Assembly (NCBI RefSeq): GCF_002081825.1
Contig: NZ_MUKU01000012.1
Coordinates: forward strand, 1 to 64,000
Direction: 5' to 3'
From: Chromobacterium haemolyticum
Lineage (GTDB): Bacteria > Pseudomonadota > Gammaproteobacteria > Burkholderiales > Chromobacteriaceae
DNA: 64,000 nt
Shown in pieces: positions 11,674-19,785 of this stretch. The translations under genes were made by a program, and so were the position numbers. The notes beneath the pieces were generated by a model. The model saw only the letters and a list, made by a program, of their open reading frames with translations, was not told the DNA's origin and ran no database searches. Each line of letters opens with the position of its first letter. Position 1 is the stretch's first letter.

Positions 11674-12144
11674 GCCGGCGCGGTCGCCGGCCAGGATCAC
11701 TTGGCAGGCACTGAGTTGCCGGACTGCGTCGTCGGCTTCGGCAGTGAGTCGGAGAGCATCGTCTCCATGCGCTGCAAGAAAGTCGGCTCCCGTTTCACCA
11801 TCACGCTGGCCGGCGCCGGCGGCAGCTGCGGGCAGATTCCCGGCGCGGGCAGCGAGTTGGTCGCGCAGCCGGAGCTGAGCGCGCAGACGAGCAATAGAGC
11901 TCTGCAATTCAACTTTTCCATTCTCTAGTTCCTTCTGATAAGCGGCGGCGGCCGCATTGTCGGTACGAGCTGTTTTTTGCTCCGTGGCCCTGGCCACCTT
12001 CTCGCCGGCCGCCACGAGTTCCGCCGCCGCTGCGCGCTGTGCTGCGGTGTCGCGCTCGGCCAGCACCTGGAAGTAGTGCCAGCCGGCGGCGGCCAACGCC
12101 ACCACCAGCGCCAGCCCGGCCAGCAATTTCAGTTGCGCAAACAT
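11665..12144 (-). CDS. Rz-like inner-membrane spanin
   Basis: 159 aa. An N-terminal membrane anchor (MFAQLKLLAGLALVVALAAAGW) is followed by a long periplasmic coiled coil rich in Ala, Glu and Gln. This is the i-spanin architecture of Rz; with its outer-membrane partner it fuses the two membranes in the last lysis step. An out-of-frame Rz1-type gene is nested inside it. It overlaps the endolysin end by 16 nt. Confidence 0.8.
   Translation of the reverse strand: MFAQLKLLAGLALVVALAAAGWHYFQVLAERDTAAQRAAAAELVAAGEKVARATEQKTARTDNAAAAAYQKELENGKVELQSSIARLRAQLRLRDQLAARAGNLPAAAAGAGQRDGETGADFLAAHGDDALRLTAEADDAVRQLSACQVILAGDRAGVE
11697..11921 (-). CDS. Rz1-like outer-membrane spanin lipoprotein nested in Rz
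   Basis: 74 aa, entirely inside the Rz gene in another frame. The signal peptide ends in a lipobox (LLLVCALSSGC), giving a lipid-anchored, proline-rich short protein (PAPGICPQLPPAPASV). A nested Rz/Rz1 pair is the classic lambda arrangement. Confidence 0.8.
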   Translation of the reverse strand: MEKLNCRALLLVCALSSGCATNSLPAPGICPQLPPAPASVMVKREPTFLQRMETMLSDSLPKPTTQSGNSVPAK

Positions 12145-12581
12145 AGCTCCCTCTCCGCGGCGCGCCGCTTGACCAGTCCCGGCAGTTGCACGCCATTCGC
12201 GTAACTCCAGCGCGGCAGCTCATTGCATGCGCCACGCCAGTCGCCGGTGTTCAGCTTGCGCAGCATGCTGGAGCGCGAGAACGCCGTTTCGCCGACGTTG
12301 TAGACGAACGAGCCCAGCGCCGCCTTGCGCGGGGCCGGCAGCGGCACCTTGACCAGCCGGTCAACTGCGGCCATCGATTTGCCCAACTCCCCCGCCAGCA
12401 GTTCCTTGCACTCCTCCACCGTCCGCGTCTGCCCCAGCTTTACCCCGGCCGTGCTGCCGTAGCAGATCGTCGGGATGCCCACCGGGTCGAGGTAGGCCTT
12501 GGTCCGCAGCCCTTCGAACTGCGAGACAATGGCCACGCCCAGCGCCAGCGCGCCACCCACGATGAATTTCGCCTTGCTCAT
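12129..12581 (-). CDS. Endolysin, GH24 (T4/P21-like) lysozyme with N-terminal signal-anchor
   Basis: 150 aa from ATG 12581 (MSKAKFIVGGALALG), which has GAGGGCGGGGA upstream. A weakly hydrophobic N-terminal segment (FIVGGALALGVAIV) looks like a SAR domain. The E-D-T catalytic triad is seen in SQFEGLRTKAYLDPVGIPTI and CYGST. It cleaves the glycan strands of peptidoglycan. It overlaps the holin by 4 nt and Rz by 16 nt. Confidence 0.85.
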   Translation of the reverse strand: MSKAKFIVGGALALGVAIVSQFEGLRTKAYLDPVGIPTICYGSTAGVKLGQTRTVEECKELLAGELGKSMAAVDRLVKVPLPAPRKAALGSFVYNVGETAFSRSSMLRKLNTGDWRGACNELPRWSYANGVQLPGLVKRRAAERELCLRN

Positions 12582-12802
12582 TTCCCCGCCCTCCATCCCT
12601 TGAATTCCGTCACGTAGCGGCGCGCCGCCGCGACCACCTTCGGCCCCGACGTGAAGAACAGCATCAGCAAATAGGCGATAGTCAAAATGCTGACCCAGTC
12701 CGCCAGGCTGATGCCGTACAAGCTGACCGCGCTAATCGTCACCGGCGGCGCCGCCTTGGCCGCTTCCGATGCGAACTCCCCCGCTTTGCCCATATCCCGC
12801 AT
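12578..12802 (-). CDS. Holin-like protein
   Basis: 74 aa, with hydrophobic segments around PPVTISAVSLYGISLADW and VSILTIAYLLMLFFTSGP and a basic tail (RRYVTEFKGWRAGK). Small size and position directly before the endolysin fit a class II holin or pinholin that triggers lysis. ATG 12802 has GGAGGGG upstream. Confidence 0.75.
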   Translation of the reverse strand: MRDMGKAGEFASEAAKAAPPVTISAVSLYGISLADWVSILTIAYLLMLFFTSGPKVVAAARRYVTEFKGWRAGK

Positions 12803-12814
12803 TTCCCCTCCCAG

Positions 12815-12837
12815 AAATAAAAATGGGCCGGAGGCCC
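12815..12837 (-). terminator. Intrinsic terminator between tail-fibre and lysis modules
   Basis: On the minus strand GGGCC-TCC-GGCCC is followed by ATTTTTATTT. It sits just upstream of the holin, so lysis-gene expression would need read-through or antitermination. Confidence 0.65.
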
Positions 12838-12865
12838 AGGTGGTAAATCTATTCGTTTACGTGCA

Positions 12866-13783
12866 TCAGGCCGGCGGCGCCGGCCATACGATTGAGGCCG
12901 GATAGCCTGGTTGCTGGGCGATCTTCGCCAGCGCATTGCAATACCGCTTCCACGCCGCGAGCAGGTCCAATTCGGCCTGCGTTGCGGAGCCAGCCAGTGC
13001 CACGACTTCCAGCGGCTTGCGCGCCGCATACGCCAGCAGCAGCATCTGGCGCGCGTCCTGCTGCGCTTGCTGAATCAGCGCATTGCGCCGTGTCGAGTCA
13101 TCGAGATAGCGGAACTCCGGCTGGGCTGCGACGGCATCGGCGGCATTCTTGGCGGCCTGATCCACCTGCCAGGCCTGCCCATCCCACACACTGAAGAACG
13201 GCGGCGGCTGGTCCGTGGCGCCCAGGTCGGCCAGCGACTGCCCAAGCTGGGCCGTCACCTTCACCGCGGTTGCGGTGCTCCAGATTCTGGACGTGCGGTA
13301 GTCCGGCACCAGCCGCCACTGACCACCTTCGAAGACTGCCGCCTGGTTCGCTCCGGCGGCCGGCGGTGTCGCAATGGTGCAGAAAGGCGGCAACAGCACC
13401 ACGTCGCCCGGTTCATTCGGCGAGATGTCCGCCTGTCGCGCGCCGAGGTATTCACCCGTCGAGGGCTGGAAGGCATGCACGGTCGCGGACCTGGGCGACT
13501 GCACCGCCTGGCCACCAGCACGGATACATGCCATCAACCCTGCTGGCGCAGGCACCGCCGGGAGGTTGAACGTGTTAACGCCGTCGCCGCCACCGAAGGC
13601 ACTGCCGAGCAAGCCGAATAGCTCCGCATAGTGCGCACGCGGCAGCGCCGCGCCATTGGCGCGCAGCCAGCCCGCCGGCGGATGCTGGCCAGCAAAGTAA
13701 GCAATCTGTCCGGCCGCCGCCAACGCCTTCATGTCCCGCCCGGCGGCATTGAAGCCCGCGGCGATGTTGGCGGCCAGCATCAC
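12866..13783 (-). CDS. Tail collar protein with fused tail-fibre-assembly-like C-terminus
   Basis: 305 aa. The first ~90 residues match a phage tail collar domain (GQIAYFAGQHPPAGWLRANG, FNLPAVPAPAG). The C-terminal part (FFSVWDGQAW, then ARQMLLLAYAARKPL and LLAAWKRYCNALAKIAQQPG) resembles a tail-fibre assembly chaperone. Both functions usually sit in neighbouring genes. It forms or helps fold the receptor-binding fibre tip. It overlaps the upstream gene by 4 nt. Confidence 0.7.
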   Translation of the reverse strand: MMLAANIAAGFNAAGRDMKALAAAGQIAYFAGQHPPAGWLRANGAALPRAHYAELFGLLGSAFGGGDGVNTFNLPAVPAPAGLMACIRAGGQAVQSPRSATVHAFQPSTGEYLGARQADISPNEPGDVVLLPPFCTIATPPAAGANQAAVFEGGQWRLVPDYRTSRIWSTATAVKVTAQLGQSLADLGATDQPPPFFSVWDGQAWQVDQAAKNAADAVAAQPEFRYLDDSTRRNALIQQAQQDARQMLLLAYAARKPLEVVALAGSATQAELDLLAAWKRYCNALAKIAQQPGYPASIVWPAPPA

Positions 13784-14253
13784 GCTTTACCGGCGTTGTA
13801 GGCAGCGACGAAATCCGTTTCAGGGTCGCCGATGCCAATGTTTGAGCAGGCCGTGGCCTTTTGCTGGGCGGTCAGCGTCTGGGCGTCGGCATAGCTGACC
13901 CGCGCATTGACCGCAGCCAGCAGGCCGGCGATGGCGTTATCGTCGGCCCCGAGCTTCTGCTCGATCTCCAACAACGTGTCGTAAGCGGAGCTGGCGCCGC
14001 CCAGAATCTGCGACTTCAGGTCGGCCAGCAGTTGGACGACCTTGGCCGACGAATAGGCTTTGCCAGCGCTCGCCGCCGTGTCGTCGATCACTGCGCCGCC
14101 GCCGGCCAGCGCCTGGAGTTCGTTGATTGCGGCGACAAGGCTGGTCTTCTGCGACGTGTTCAGCGCGGCAAGGCTACCTTGCGCCGCGGTCAGGGCTTTG
14201 ATGTCGATACCGATGGCCTGGGCCAGCTCGGCAATTCGTGTCTGCAAGCTCAT
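13780..14253 (-). CDS. Phage tail fibre protein (helical/repetitive)
   Basis: 157 aa, Ala/Gln-rich and helical, with pieces such as TSLVAAINELQALA and GKAYSSAKVVQLLADLKSQI that recur in tail fibre shafts. A clear GAGGAGAAT site precedes ATG 14253. It lies between a collagen-like mini-protein and the collar protein and is probably a shaft or hinge subunit. Confidence 0.55.
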   Translation of the reverse strand: MSLQTRIAELAQAIGIDIKALTAAQGSLAALNTSQKTSLVAAINELQALAGGGAVIDDTAASAGKAYSSAKVVQLLADLKSQILGGASSAYDTLLEIEQKLGADDNAIAGLLAAVNARVSYADAQTLTAQQKATACSNIGIGDPETDFVAAYNAGKA

Positions 14254-14263
14254 GGGATTCTCC

Positions 14264-14443
14264 TCAAAGTTTCGCTATCTGGTAAAGCAGGGCTATGTCG
14301 AGGTCGAAGTCATCGACCACATTTTTCCCCCGCGGCCCGACAGGTCCGGGCACGCCTTCAATCACCCGCAGTTCAGGCGTTTGCTCAACGACCACCGTCA
14401 CCGCGCTTGTTTCCACCACCACAGCCACCGCTTCTTTATCCAT
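14264..14443 (-). CDS. Collagen-like mini tail protein
   Basis: 59 aa. MDKEAVAVVVETSAVTVVVE is a Val-rich strand segment, then VPGPVGPRGK is a short Gly-X-Y collagen-like stretch. The ATG overlaps the stop of the upstream gene and GGAG lies about 7 nt before it. Such trimerising pieces are common in phage tail tips. Confidence 0.6.
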   Translation of the reverse strand: MDKEAVAVVVETSAVTVVVEQTPELRVIEGVPGPVGPRGKNVVDDFDLDIALLYQIAKL

Positions 14444-15005
14444 CGCCCGGCTCCTTCACCGTGAAGCGACCGGCAATGATGGTCTGCACCGCGCCGTCAG
14501 GCCATGTCAGCGCCAGCGCGCAGACAATCGGCCCGGAAGGCCAGCGCACGGTTTCCTCCGGCGGCGCGGTAATCCAGACGCCACCCGGATCCACGACCAG
14601 CGCCGGCGCTTGCGACAACACGAGCAGCGGCGGGCCACCCGGCGGCCGAAACGTCGCCCGCGCGCTCACGCCGGCAAGATCCAGCGGCGCGCCGAACTGC
14701 AACACTGCGCCGCCGGTGTAATGCGGCCAGCCAGCACCGGACACGTTGATCACCTCCAGCGTGTTCGCATCAATCGCCATGACCTGGTGGAAGTCATCCA
14801 CCACCGGCGGCCGGTTGCGCGCGGTCAGCCCGGGCAGCGCAACGCCGGTCACCGCGGCGCGCCAGGCGGGTGGCAGGCCATGCGCCGGCACGCTCAGCCG
14901 GACGGCCGCGCCGCTGGAGTCAATCGCCGCCACCGGCCGCGCCGACAGCTGGCCGGACTCTAGCCGGACATGCCGACGCCAGGTATCACCCTTGAAATGA
15001 TCCAT
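14436..15005 (-). CDS. Phage tail-tip protein of unknown function
   Basis: 189 aa, beta-rich with many Gly, Pro and Ala (VSGAGWPHYTGGAVLQFGAP). No family was recognised. Its place between tail-tip genes and the fibre genes makes a tail-tip role likely. It follows a hairpin terminator and overlaps the collagen-like gene by 8 nt. Confidence 0.55.
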   Translation of the reverse strand: MDHFKGDTWRRHVRLESGQLSARPVAAIDSSGAAVRLSVPAHGLPPAWRAAVTGVALPGLTARNRPPVVDDFHQVMAIDANTLEVINVSGAGWPHYTGGAVLQFGAPLDLAGVSARATFRPPGGPPLLVLSQAPALVVDPGGVWITAPPEETVRWPSGPIVCALALTWPDGAVQTIIAGRFTVKEPGDG

Positions 15006-15016
15006 TGAAGCTCCAT

Positions 15017-15038
15017 GAAAAAACCCGCCGGCGGCGGG
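15017..15038 (-). terminator. Intrinsic terminator inside the tail gene run
   Basis: Minus-strand CCCGCC-GCC-GGCGGG followed by TTTTTT, directly after the stop codon of the 355-aa gene. Confidence 0.65.
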
Positions 15039-16106
15039 TCAGGCAAAGCAGATTGGCTGCGAATCAAATACCACTTGTCGGGTGACCGGGTGGATGGCAA
15101 CGTGATTATCCGCTGGACCATCCCACAGCGTTCCATTACCTGAAACGATGTCGACGACCCCGTAAGGCGTGAATAGTCCTGTCGATGGGACATATCCGTT
15201 TACAACTACAGCCCCATCATCAATTGGCGTATACATCGGATGAACCAGCCAGACAAATCCAGGTTTCTGCAATACCCCGTGCGGGATGTCCGCATCATCA
15301 TTTGGAACAGGGCCGGGAGGCATGTCGAAATACTGGGATGACCTAAAGCGCCCCAGAGGTACATTGCCCACCCGATGCTCGCCAAGTGCCGTCACCTTGC
15401 GCCCCCCACCTCCAACAGAAGACTCAGAGACAGATAAAACGGTCATGCCGCATGTCGAAACAGCCGTACCAACGGCCCTCGTGGCCGCAACTAATTGCGT
15501 TGTCGTAGTTCGAATCCATTCATATCCCGGCCAAGGTATTTGGTTTTGATGGGTAGTAAATTGAATGGCTGCATTGTTTTCTGATACTGCGAGCGAAGCA
15601 GATATCAGAGTCGATCCCCTTACGAACGTCATCGCGGCAGAATTGCCCGAGATTGAGACGGCGGCCAATCTCCGATCCCATCCGGACTTCGGCTGGAAGG
15701 CATCCGCCACCGGCCCCCAGTTCAGCGGAAAGGATTTCGAGCCGGGCCGGTTCAGGCATTTCAGGTCAAGGCCGCTGGCGGTGATCGCCACCGCCCAAAT
15801 ATCAGCCACGCCGAAGGCCACCAGCCAGTCGCAGTTGTTGATGAATTGACCGTACAAATAGCAGCCGTCGAAAAACTTGTAGCGCTGATAGATCGCATAC
15901 GGCAACCAGCGATAGCCCGTGACCGGGTCGTATTGCTCCTGCCCATCCCAGCCCGGCACCTGCAACTTGGTTGAAATCCCCAGCACGCTATAGGGAACAA
16001 CGCGGCCATTCGGCAGCGTCAGCCCCTGTTTGACGAGTCCGTGGAACGGATGGCCAACCGCGGTCGGCCGCGCCATCGGCAGCGGTGAACGGGTATCCAG
16101 CTTCAT
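15039..16106 (-). CDS. Phage tail protein of unknown function (355 aa)
   Basis: A beta-rich sequence with many aromatic residues (GYRWLPYAIYQRYKFFDGCY, NCDWLVAFGVADIWAVAI). No catalytic motif recognised. The size, position after the tail-tip genes and aromatic content are compatible with a receptor-facing or carbohydrate-contacting tail protein; that is inference. It is slightly lower in GC than its neighbours and ends at a terminator. Confidence 0.5.
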   Translation of the reverse strand: MKLDTRSPLPMARPTAVGHPFHGLVKQGLTLPNGRVVPYSVLGISTKLQVPGWDGQEQYDPVTGYRWLPYAIYQRYKFFDGCYLYGQFINNCDWLVAFGVADIWAVAITASGLDLKCLNRPGSKSFPLNWGPVADAFQPKSGWDRRLAAVSISGNSAAMTFVRGSTLISASLAVSENNAAIQFTTHQNQIPWPGYEWIRTTTTQLVAATRAVGTAVSTCGMTVLSVSESSVGGGGRKVTALGEHRVGNVPLGRFRSSQYFDMPPGPVPNDDADIPHGVLQKPGFVWLVHPMYTPIDDGAVVVNGYVPSTGLFTPYGVVDIVSGNGTLWDGPADNHVAIHPVTRQVVFDSQPICFA

Positions 16107-16435
16107 GGCACGGCGTACTCCATCACCACCGGCTTTCCGTTGGCGTCGGTCAGCGTGACTTGTTTGATGGGCTGAACCTTGATCACGAACAGCCCGTCGC
16201 TGGTCGTCATGCTAGTTTCCGGATGGTACTGCCGCAGGCTCGCGTCCTTCTCCACCAGCGGCCCGGCGATGGCGCCAGTAGATGCCGTCGGCGCGCTGAC
16301 CGTACCGCGGCCGGCGCCGGTCTTCGCCGGCAGTGCACCCGGCGCGGGCAGCTTCGGCAAGGCGGCCTTGGCCTGGCCGGCGCGCCGCGTCTGCTCAAGC
16401 GTCTGCGCCAGCATCTTAGCGTCGGACTGCTTCAT
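16103..16435 (-). CDS. Phage protein of unknown function in the tail module
   Basis: 110 aa from ATG 16435 (MKQSDAKMLAQTLEQ), which overlaps the preceding stop as ATGA. An N-terminal helix rich in Ala and Pro is followed by a small beta segment (SDGLFVIKVQPIKQVTLTD). It overlaps its downstream neighbour by 4 nt. Confidence 0.5.
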   Translation of the reverse strand: MKQSDAKMLAQTLEQTRRAGQAKAALPKLPAPGALPAKTGAGRGTVSAPTASTGAIAGPLVEKDASLRQYHPETSMTTSDGLFVIKVQPIKQVTLTDANGKPVVMEYAVP

Positions 16436-16818
16436 GTCTGGATGACCTCCCCGAGCGTCAAACTCACATTCGACCACGCGCCGTTGCTGCCGGCGTGGTC
16501 CCAGCGCACCCAGATTTCGAGCGCGTTCTCCGCACCGCCCTGGAGCGGCGCCGGCAATTCCAGCGCGCCGCCGGGCGGTGCCGTTTCCAGTGCGGCCTCG
16601 GTCCTCGCCAGGCGGATCGACTCAATCGGCTCACCGCTGCCGGCGCTGAGCGGCGCCAGCTGCAGTGGCGCCGAGCCGGGGTTGAACGTGCCGGGGTCTG
16701 GCGATCCCAACCAGAACCGTGCGGCCATCCGCTGGCCATCCGCCGCCATCCTCAGCGGCAGACCGGCCAGTTTCACGGTCAGCGCCGCGTCGCTGTAAAA
16801 CCCCAACGTCACCGCCAT
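16432..16818 (-). CDS. Phage tail-associated protein of unknown function
   Basis: 128 aa, beta-rich (AVTLGFYSDAALTVKLAGLP, NALEIWVRWDHAGSNGAWSN). Translationally coupled to the next gene. Probably a small structural component of the tail tip. Confidence 0.5.
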   Translation of the reverse strand: MAVTLGFYSDAALTVKLAGLPLRMAADGQRMAARFWLGSPDPGTFNPGSAPLQLAPLSAGSGEPIESIRLARTEAALETAPPGGALELPAPLQGGAENALEIWVRWDHAGSNGAWSNVSLTLGEVIQT

Positions 16819-16820
16819 AC

Positions 16821-18590
16821 CTAACCCCTCTTCAATGTGATGATGTCCGCCGGCACGCCGACTCGGTACGACACTGTCGCCGGCGCGGTCAGCGGGTCGC
16901 GCGTGCTGGCCGGTATCTCCGGCACGGTGATGCGGAACTCGGACGCTCGCGTTGCATCCTCGGTCGACGGCTTGTCCGAAAAGCCCAGGAAGCCATCATG
17001 CGTTGCCGTCGATGTGTTGCTGACGTCGAGCGTCGTTTGCCCGCTGCCGGTGGTGCTCATTGGAGGCTGCGGGATCTCCGGCTTTTTCGGAGCCGGCAGA
17101 GGATCAACCGGCACCGTCCCCACCGCCAGCGCGCCGAACAGCACCATCGTGATTTCGTCGACCGCGCGGCCGCTGCCAGTGTCGAGGGTGGTCACCACCC
17201 GCTGCACTTTGCCGACGGCATCGACTTGCGGATGCTCGACAGCTACGGTGTGGCACACGTCCAGCTCCGAATGCGCCGGCACCTGAAACGTCAGGGTCGC
17301 ATTGCGGTGACTCGCGGCAATCTGCGCCGCAGCCTCGGCAAGAAGGCATTGCAGCGCGACATTAACCTGCGCACGGCCCTGTCCGGGCAGCCAATCCAGA
17401 TCCGGCATCGGCCCGTCAAACGTCGCTTCGCCTTTCTCCCAGCCGCTGGTATCGACCTCGACCGCCAACTGGCCGGTGCTGCCTTCCTTCTTGCGCGTGC
17501 CATAGGCGGCCACTGAGTCCGGCGCCACCGCCACCACCTTGATTTCTTCCGTGATCTGCTGGGCGCATCGCCACTTGAGATCTACTTCGGCCCGGCTGCA
17601 ATAGGGGTCTGCCTCGGGGGTGCTGGTGAACGGGTTCTTCCAAAAGTACAGCACGCCGTTTTCTGAAAAATACTGCTGGGGCGGACTGGACAGATAAGTC
17701 GTGTTCACCACTGTCCAGCCCGTACCGCTGGCGGCGCCGGCGACAGCTGATTTCTCCGGATAGCGGAATTTGCCAAGGAAGAAGTCCGCCAGCCGCTGGC
17801 TGTTCTCCCATGTGAACCGGTGCCGGCACTCGTTCAGCCGTGGGAAGCGGAATTCGAACTTCGCCTCCACGGTGTTGAACAATTCCGCCAGCCTGTTCGT
17901 TTTCAGCTGCAAGGACTGATCGAGGATCACTCCGGCGTCGAAGCGAAACGCCGCCGGCCCGGCGCGCCACGGCGTCACCCGCGGATTGCCGTACACGTCG
18001 AGATCAAACGATGCCTGCACCGTCGACAACCGGTCCTCCGAGTAGCGCAGCGAATCCGCGTCCGGGCTGAACACCAAGTCGGACCAGTGCCCCCCCAGCA
18101 GCGACGCCAAGTCCGCCCGCGTCTTGCGCGCCAGCAGATCGCGGCGGCCGTCGGTGGCGTGCAGCGTCAGCACGCCGGTGGCGCTGCTCAACTCCGGCAT
18201 TTCGACGCGCCCCGTGAATCGCCGATACCACGCGCCGCCGGGCTCGCATTGCAGGTCCACCATGAGCCGCTTTCCGCTGACGCTGGCCAGCGTGTAGGGC
18301 GCGCCCGGCAGCAGCTGGATTTCGCAGATCCGCGCGAGCCCCTCCTCGGCCTCAATCCGAACAGAGCCAGTAAGCCAGGCGCTGACATCCTGCTGCTCCA
18401 GCACCGCGCGAACATCCCATTGCCCGGCGTGCCGCGGGCTGCCCAGCGCCACGAGGTGCAGCGGCAAGGACAGCGCCACCGCGCCTTTTGACAGCGCCAG
18501 CGGCAGGCTGACAACACCGCGCTCGCCCGGGCTTTTGCTCGGGCCAGGCAGCGCTGCCAGCGGCGCGCCGGCAATGGGGGTCAGAATCAT
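16821..18590 (-). CDS. Tail hub/baseplate-like protein
   Basis: 589 aa. The size, beta-rich content and place after the tape measure fit a siphovirus tail hub. Visible segments include LPLHLVALGSPRHAGQWDVR, IQLLPGAPYTLASVSGKRLM and PAHSELDVCHTVAVEHPQVD in a domain like those that build hub rings. No enzyme motif recognised. It starts 4 nt inside the upstream gene. Confidence 0.6.
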   Translation of the reverse strand: MILTPIAGAPLAALPGPSKSPGERGVVSLPLALSKGAVALSLPLHLVALGSPRHAGQWDVRAVLEQQDVSAWLTGSVRIEAEEGLARICEIQLLPGAPYTLASVSGKRLMVDLQCEPGGAWYRRFTGRVEMPELSSATGVLTLHATDGRRDLLARKTRADLASLLGGHWSDLVFSPDADSLRYSEDRLSTVQASFDLDVYGNPRVTPWRAGPAAFRFDAGVILDQSLQLKTNRLAELFNTVEAKFEFRFPRLNECRHRFTWENSQRLADFFLGKFRYPEKSAVAGAASGTGWTVVNTTYLSSPPQQYFSENGVLYFWKNPFTSTPEADPYCSRAEVDLKWRCAQQITEEIKVVAVAPDSVAAYGTRKKEGSTGQLAVEVDTSGWEKGEATFDGPMPDLDWLPGQGRAQVNVALQCLLAEAAAQIAASHRNATLTFQVPAHSELDVCHTVAVEHPQVDAVGKVQRVVTTLDTGSGRAVDEITMVLFGALAVGTVPVDPLPAPKKPEIPQPPMSTTGSGQTTLDVSNTSTATHDGFLGFSDKPSTEDATRASEFRITVPEIPASTRDPLTAPATVSYRVGVPADIITLKRG

Positions 18591-19270
18591 GGGAGTCTCA
18601 GCTCATTCAAAACGTATGCCGCCGGCGGCGTGCTGGTATCGCCCCACATCGAGGGCACATGCATCATCAGGTCGAGATACCAGGCCCTGGTTTGGCCTGG
18701 ACCAATCTGCGGCGGCACGACCACCGAGCCGTCCTTGTTTTTGATCGTGCCGTCGTTCTGTAGGGTGAACACATTTCCGCTGTTGTTGGCTACAACGAAT
18801 GTGCAGCGCGGCCAGGCCACCGCCTTGGTGTTTGGCGCATAGACATAGCAATCGGTGCCGGCCGGCAGCCCGCTCAGATCGAACAGCACCGACGGCACCG
18901 TCGGCATCGCCTCAGCTTCAAACGCCTGAGTGGGCCGCTTGAACAGCGCGCTCAGCGACGCCGCGGACTGGGTGACGAAGGCCTGGCAGGCCACGCCGTC
19001 CCAGTTGTGTTGCTGCTGCTGCATCTCTCCGCCGACGCGCACCGGCTCAGCGGCACGGTTGATAAAGAACTCCTGAAAGTCCAGGTGCATCAGCTCGGCC
19101 TTACTGCCGTCGTTTGCGCGAAAGCACACCACCGTCCGCCGGTTGCGCTTATCCGCCGGCGGCATCGTGATGCCGAACGCACGCAGCATCAACATGTCCG
19201 GGTTTCCCATCTGCATCGGGGACAGGCCGGTGGGCAAATCCGCCTTGAGGTCGTTCCAGTAGATGTCCAT
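18587..19270 (-). CDS. Phage distal tail protein of unknown function
   Basis: 227 aa from ATG 19270 (MDIYWNDLKADLPTGLSP), with GAGGAGG upstream and the start overlapping the preceding stop. The beta-rich sequence (SVLFDLSGLPAGTDCYVYAP) has no recognised domain. By position it is likely a distal-tail or hub component. Confidence 0.5.
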   Translation of the reverse strand: MDIYWNDLKADLPTGLSPMQMGNPDMLMLRAFGITMPPADKRNRRTVVCFRANDGSKAELMHLDFQEFFINRAAEPVRVGGEMQQQQHNWDGVACQAFVTQSAASLSALFKRPTQAFEAEAMPTVPSVLFDLSGLPAGTDCYVYAPNTKAVAWPRCTFVVANNSGNVFTLQNDGTIKNKDGSVVVPPQIGPGQTRAWYLDLMMHVPSMWGDTSTPPAAYVLNELRLP

Positions 19271-19779
19271 CACACCTCCTCGCAGTTGAGCGTCCACTGA
19301 AAATTGCCGGCGGCCAGATCACCGGTTTCCGTCAGCTCGGCGAACACGGTCAGCACCGGCCAATAGCTGACCTGGTAGCCGACCACGCCCGGCACCGGCG
19401 CGAGAATGGCCACCGCGCCGGACACCTCCACTACGGTTTCCACCGTCTCGCCGCCGGCCAGCACCGCGAAACCGTAAACGCCCATGTCTTGGCGATGCGC
19501 CGGAAGCGCAATGCTGGCCGCCGGGCTTGCGATGGCGCGCGGCGACGCGCACCACAGCTCCAGCGGCTGGGACAGGTCCAGCGCGGACAGGCCGGCCGGC
19601 AGCCAACCACCGCCCTGGAGCGAGGTTTTCAGCCGCGTCCAGCGCGTTTGCCGGAAGCCCGCGCCGCTGGCTGAGCGCAGCGTGACCCGCGACGCCAGTT
19701 GCTCATAGTTCTGGGTGAAATCCAGATGCGACAACAGCGGGCAAACCAGCCCGCCAATCTGGAACATGGGTGCGTTCAT
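19270..19779 (-). CDS. Phage distal tail protein of unknown function
   Basis: 169 aa, beginning MNAPMFQIGGLVCPLLSHLD. It follows the tape measure by 6 nt. The beta-sandwich-like composition and position right after the tape measure suggest a distal tail (Dit-like) subunit, but no signature was recognised. Confidence 0.5.
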   Translation of the reverse strand: MNAPMFQIGGLVCPLLSHLDFTQNYEQLASRVTLRSASGAGFRQTRWTRLKTSLQGGGWLPAGLSALDLSQPLELWCASPRAIASPAASIALPAHRQDMGVYGFAVLAGGETVETVVEVSGAVAILAPVPGVVGYQVSYWPVLTVFAELTETGDLAAGNFQWTLNCEEV

Positions 19780-19785
19780 ACCGCC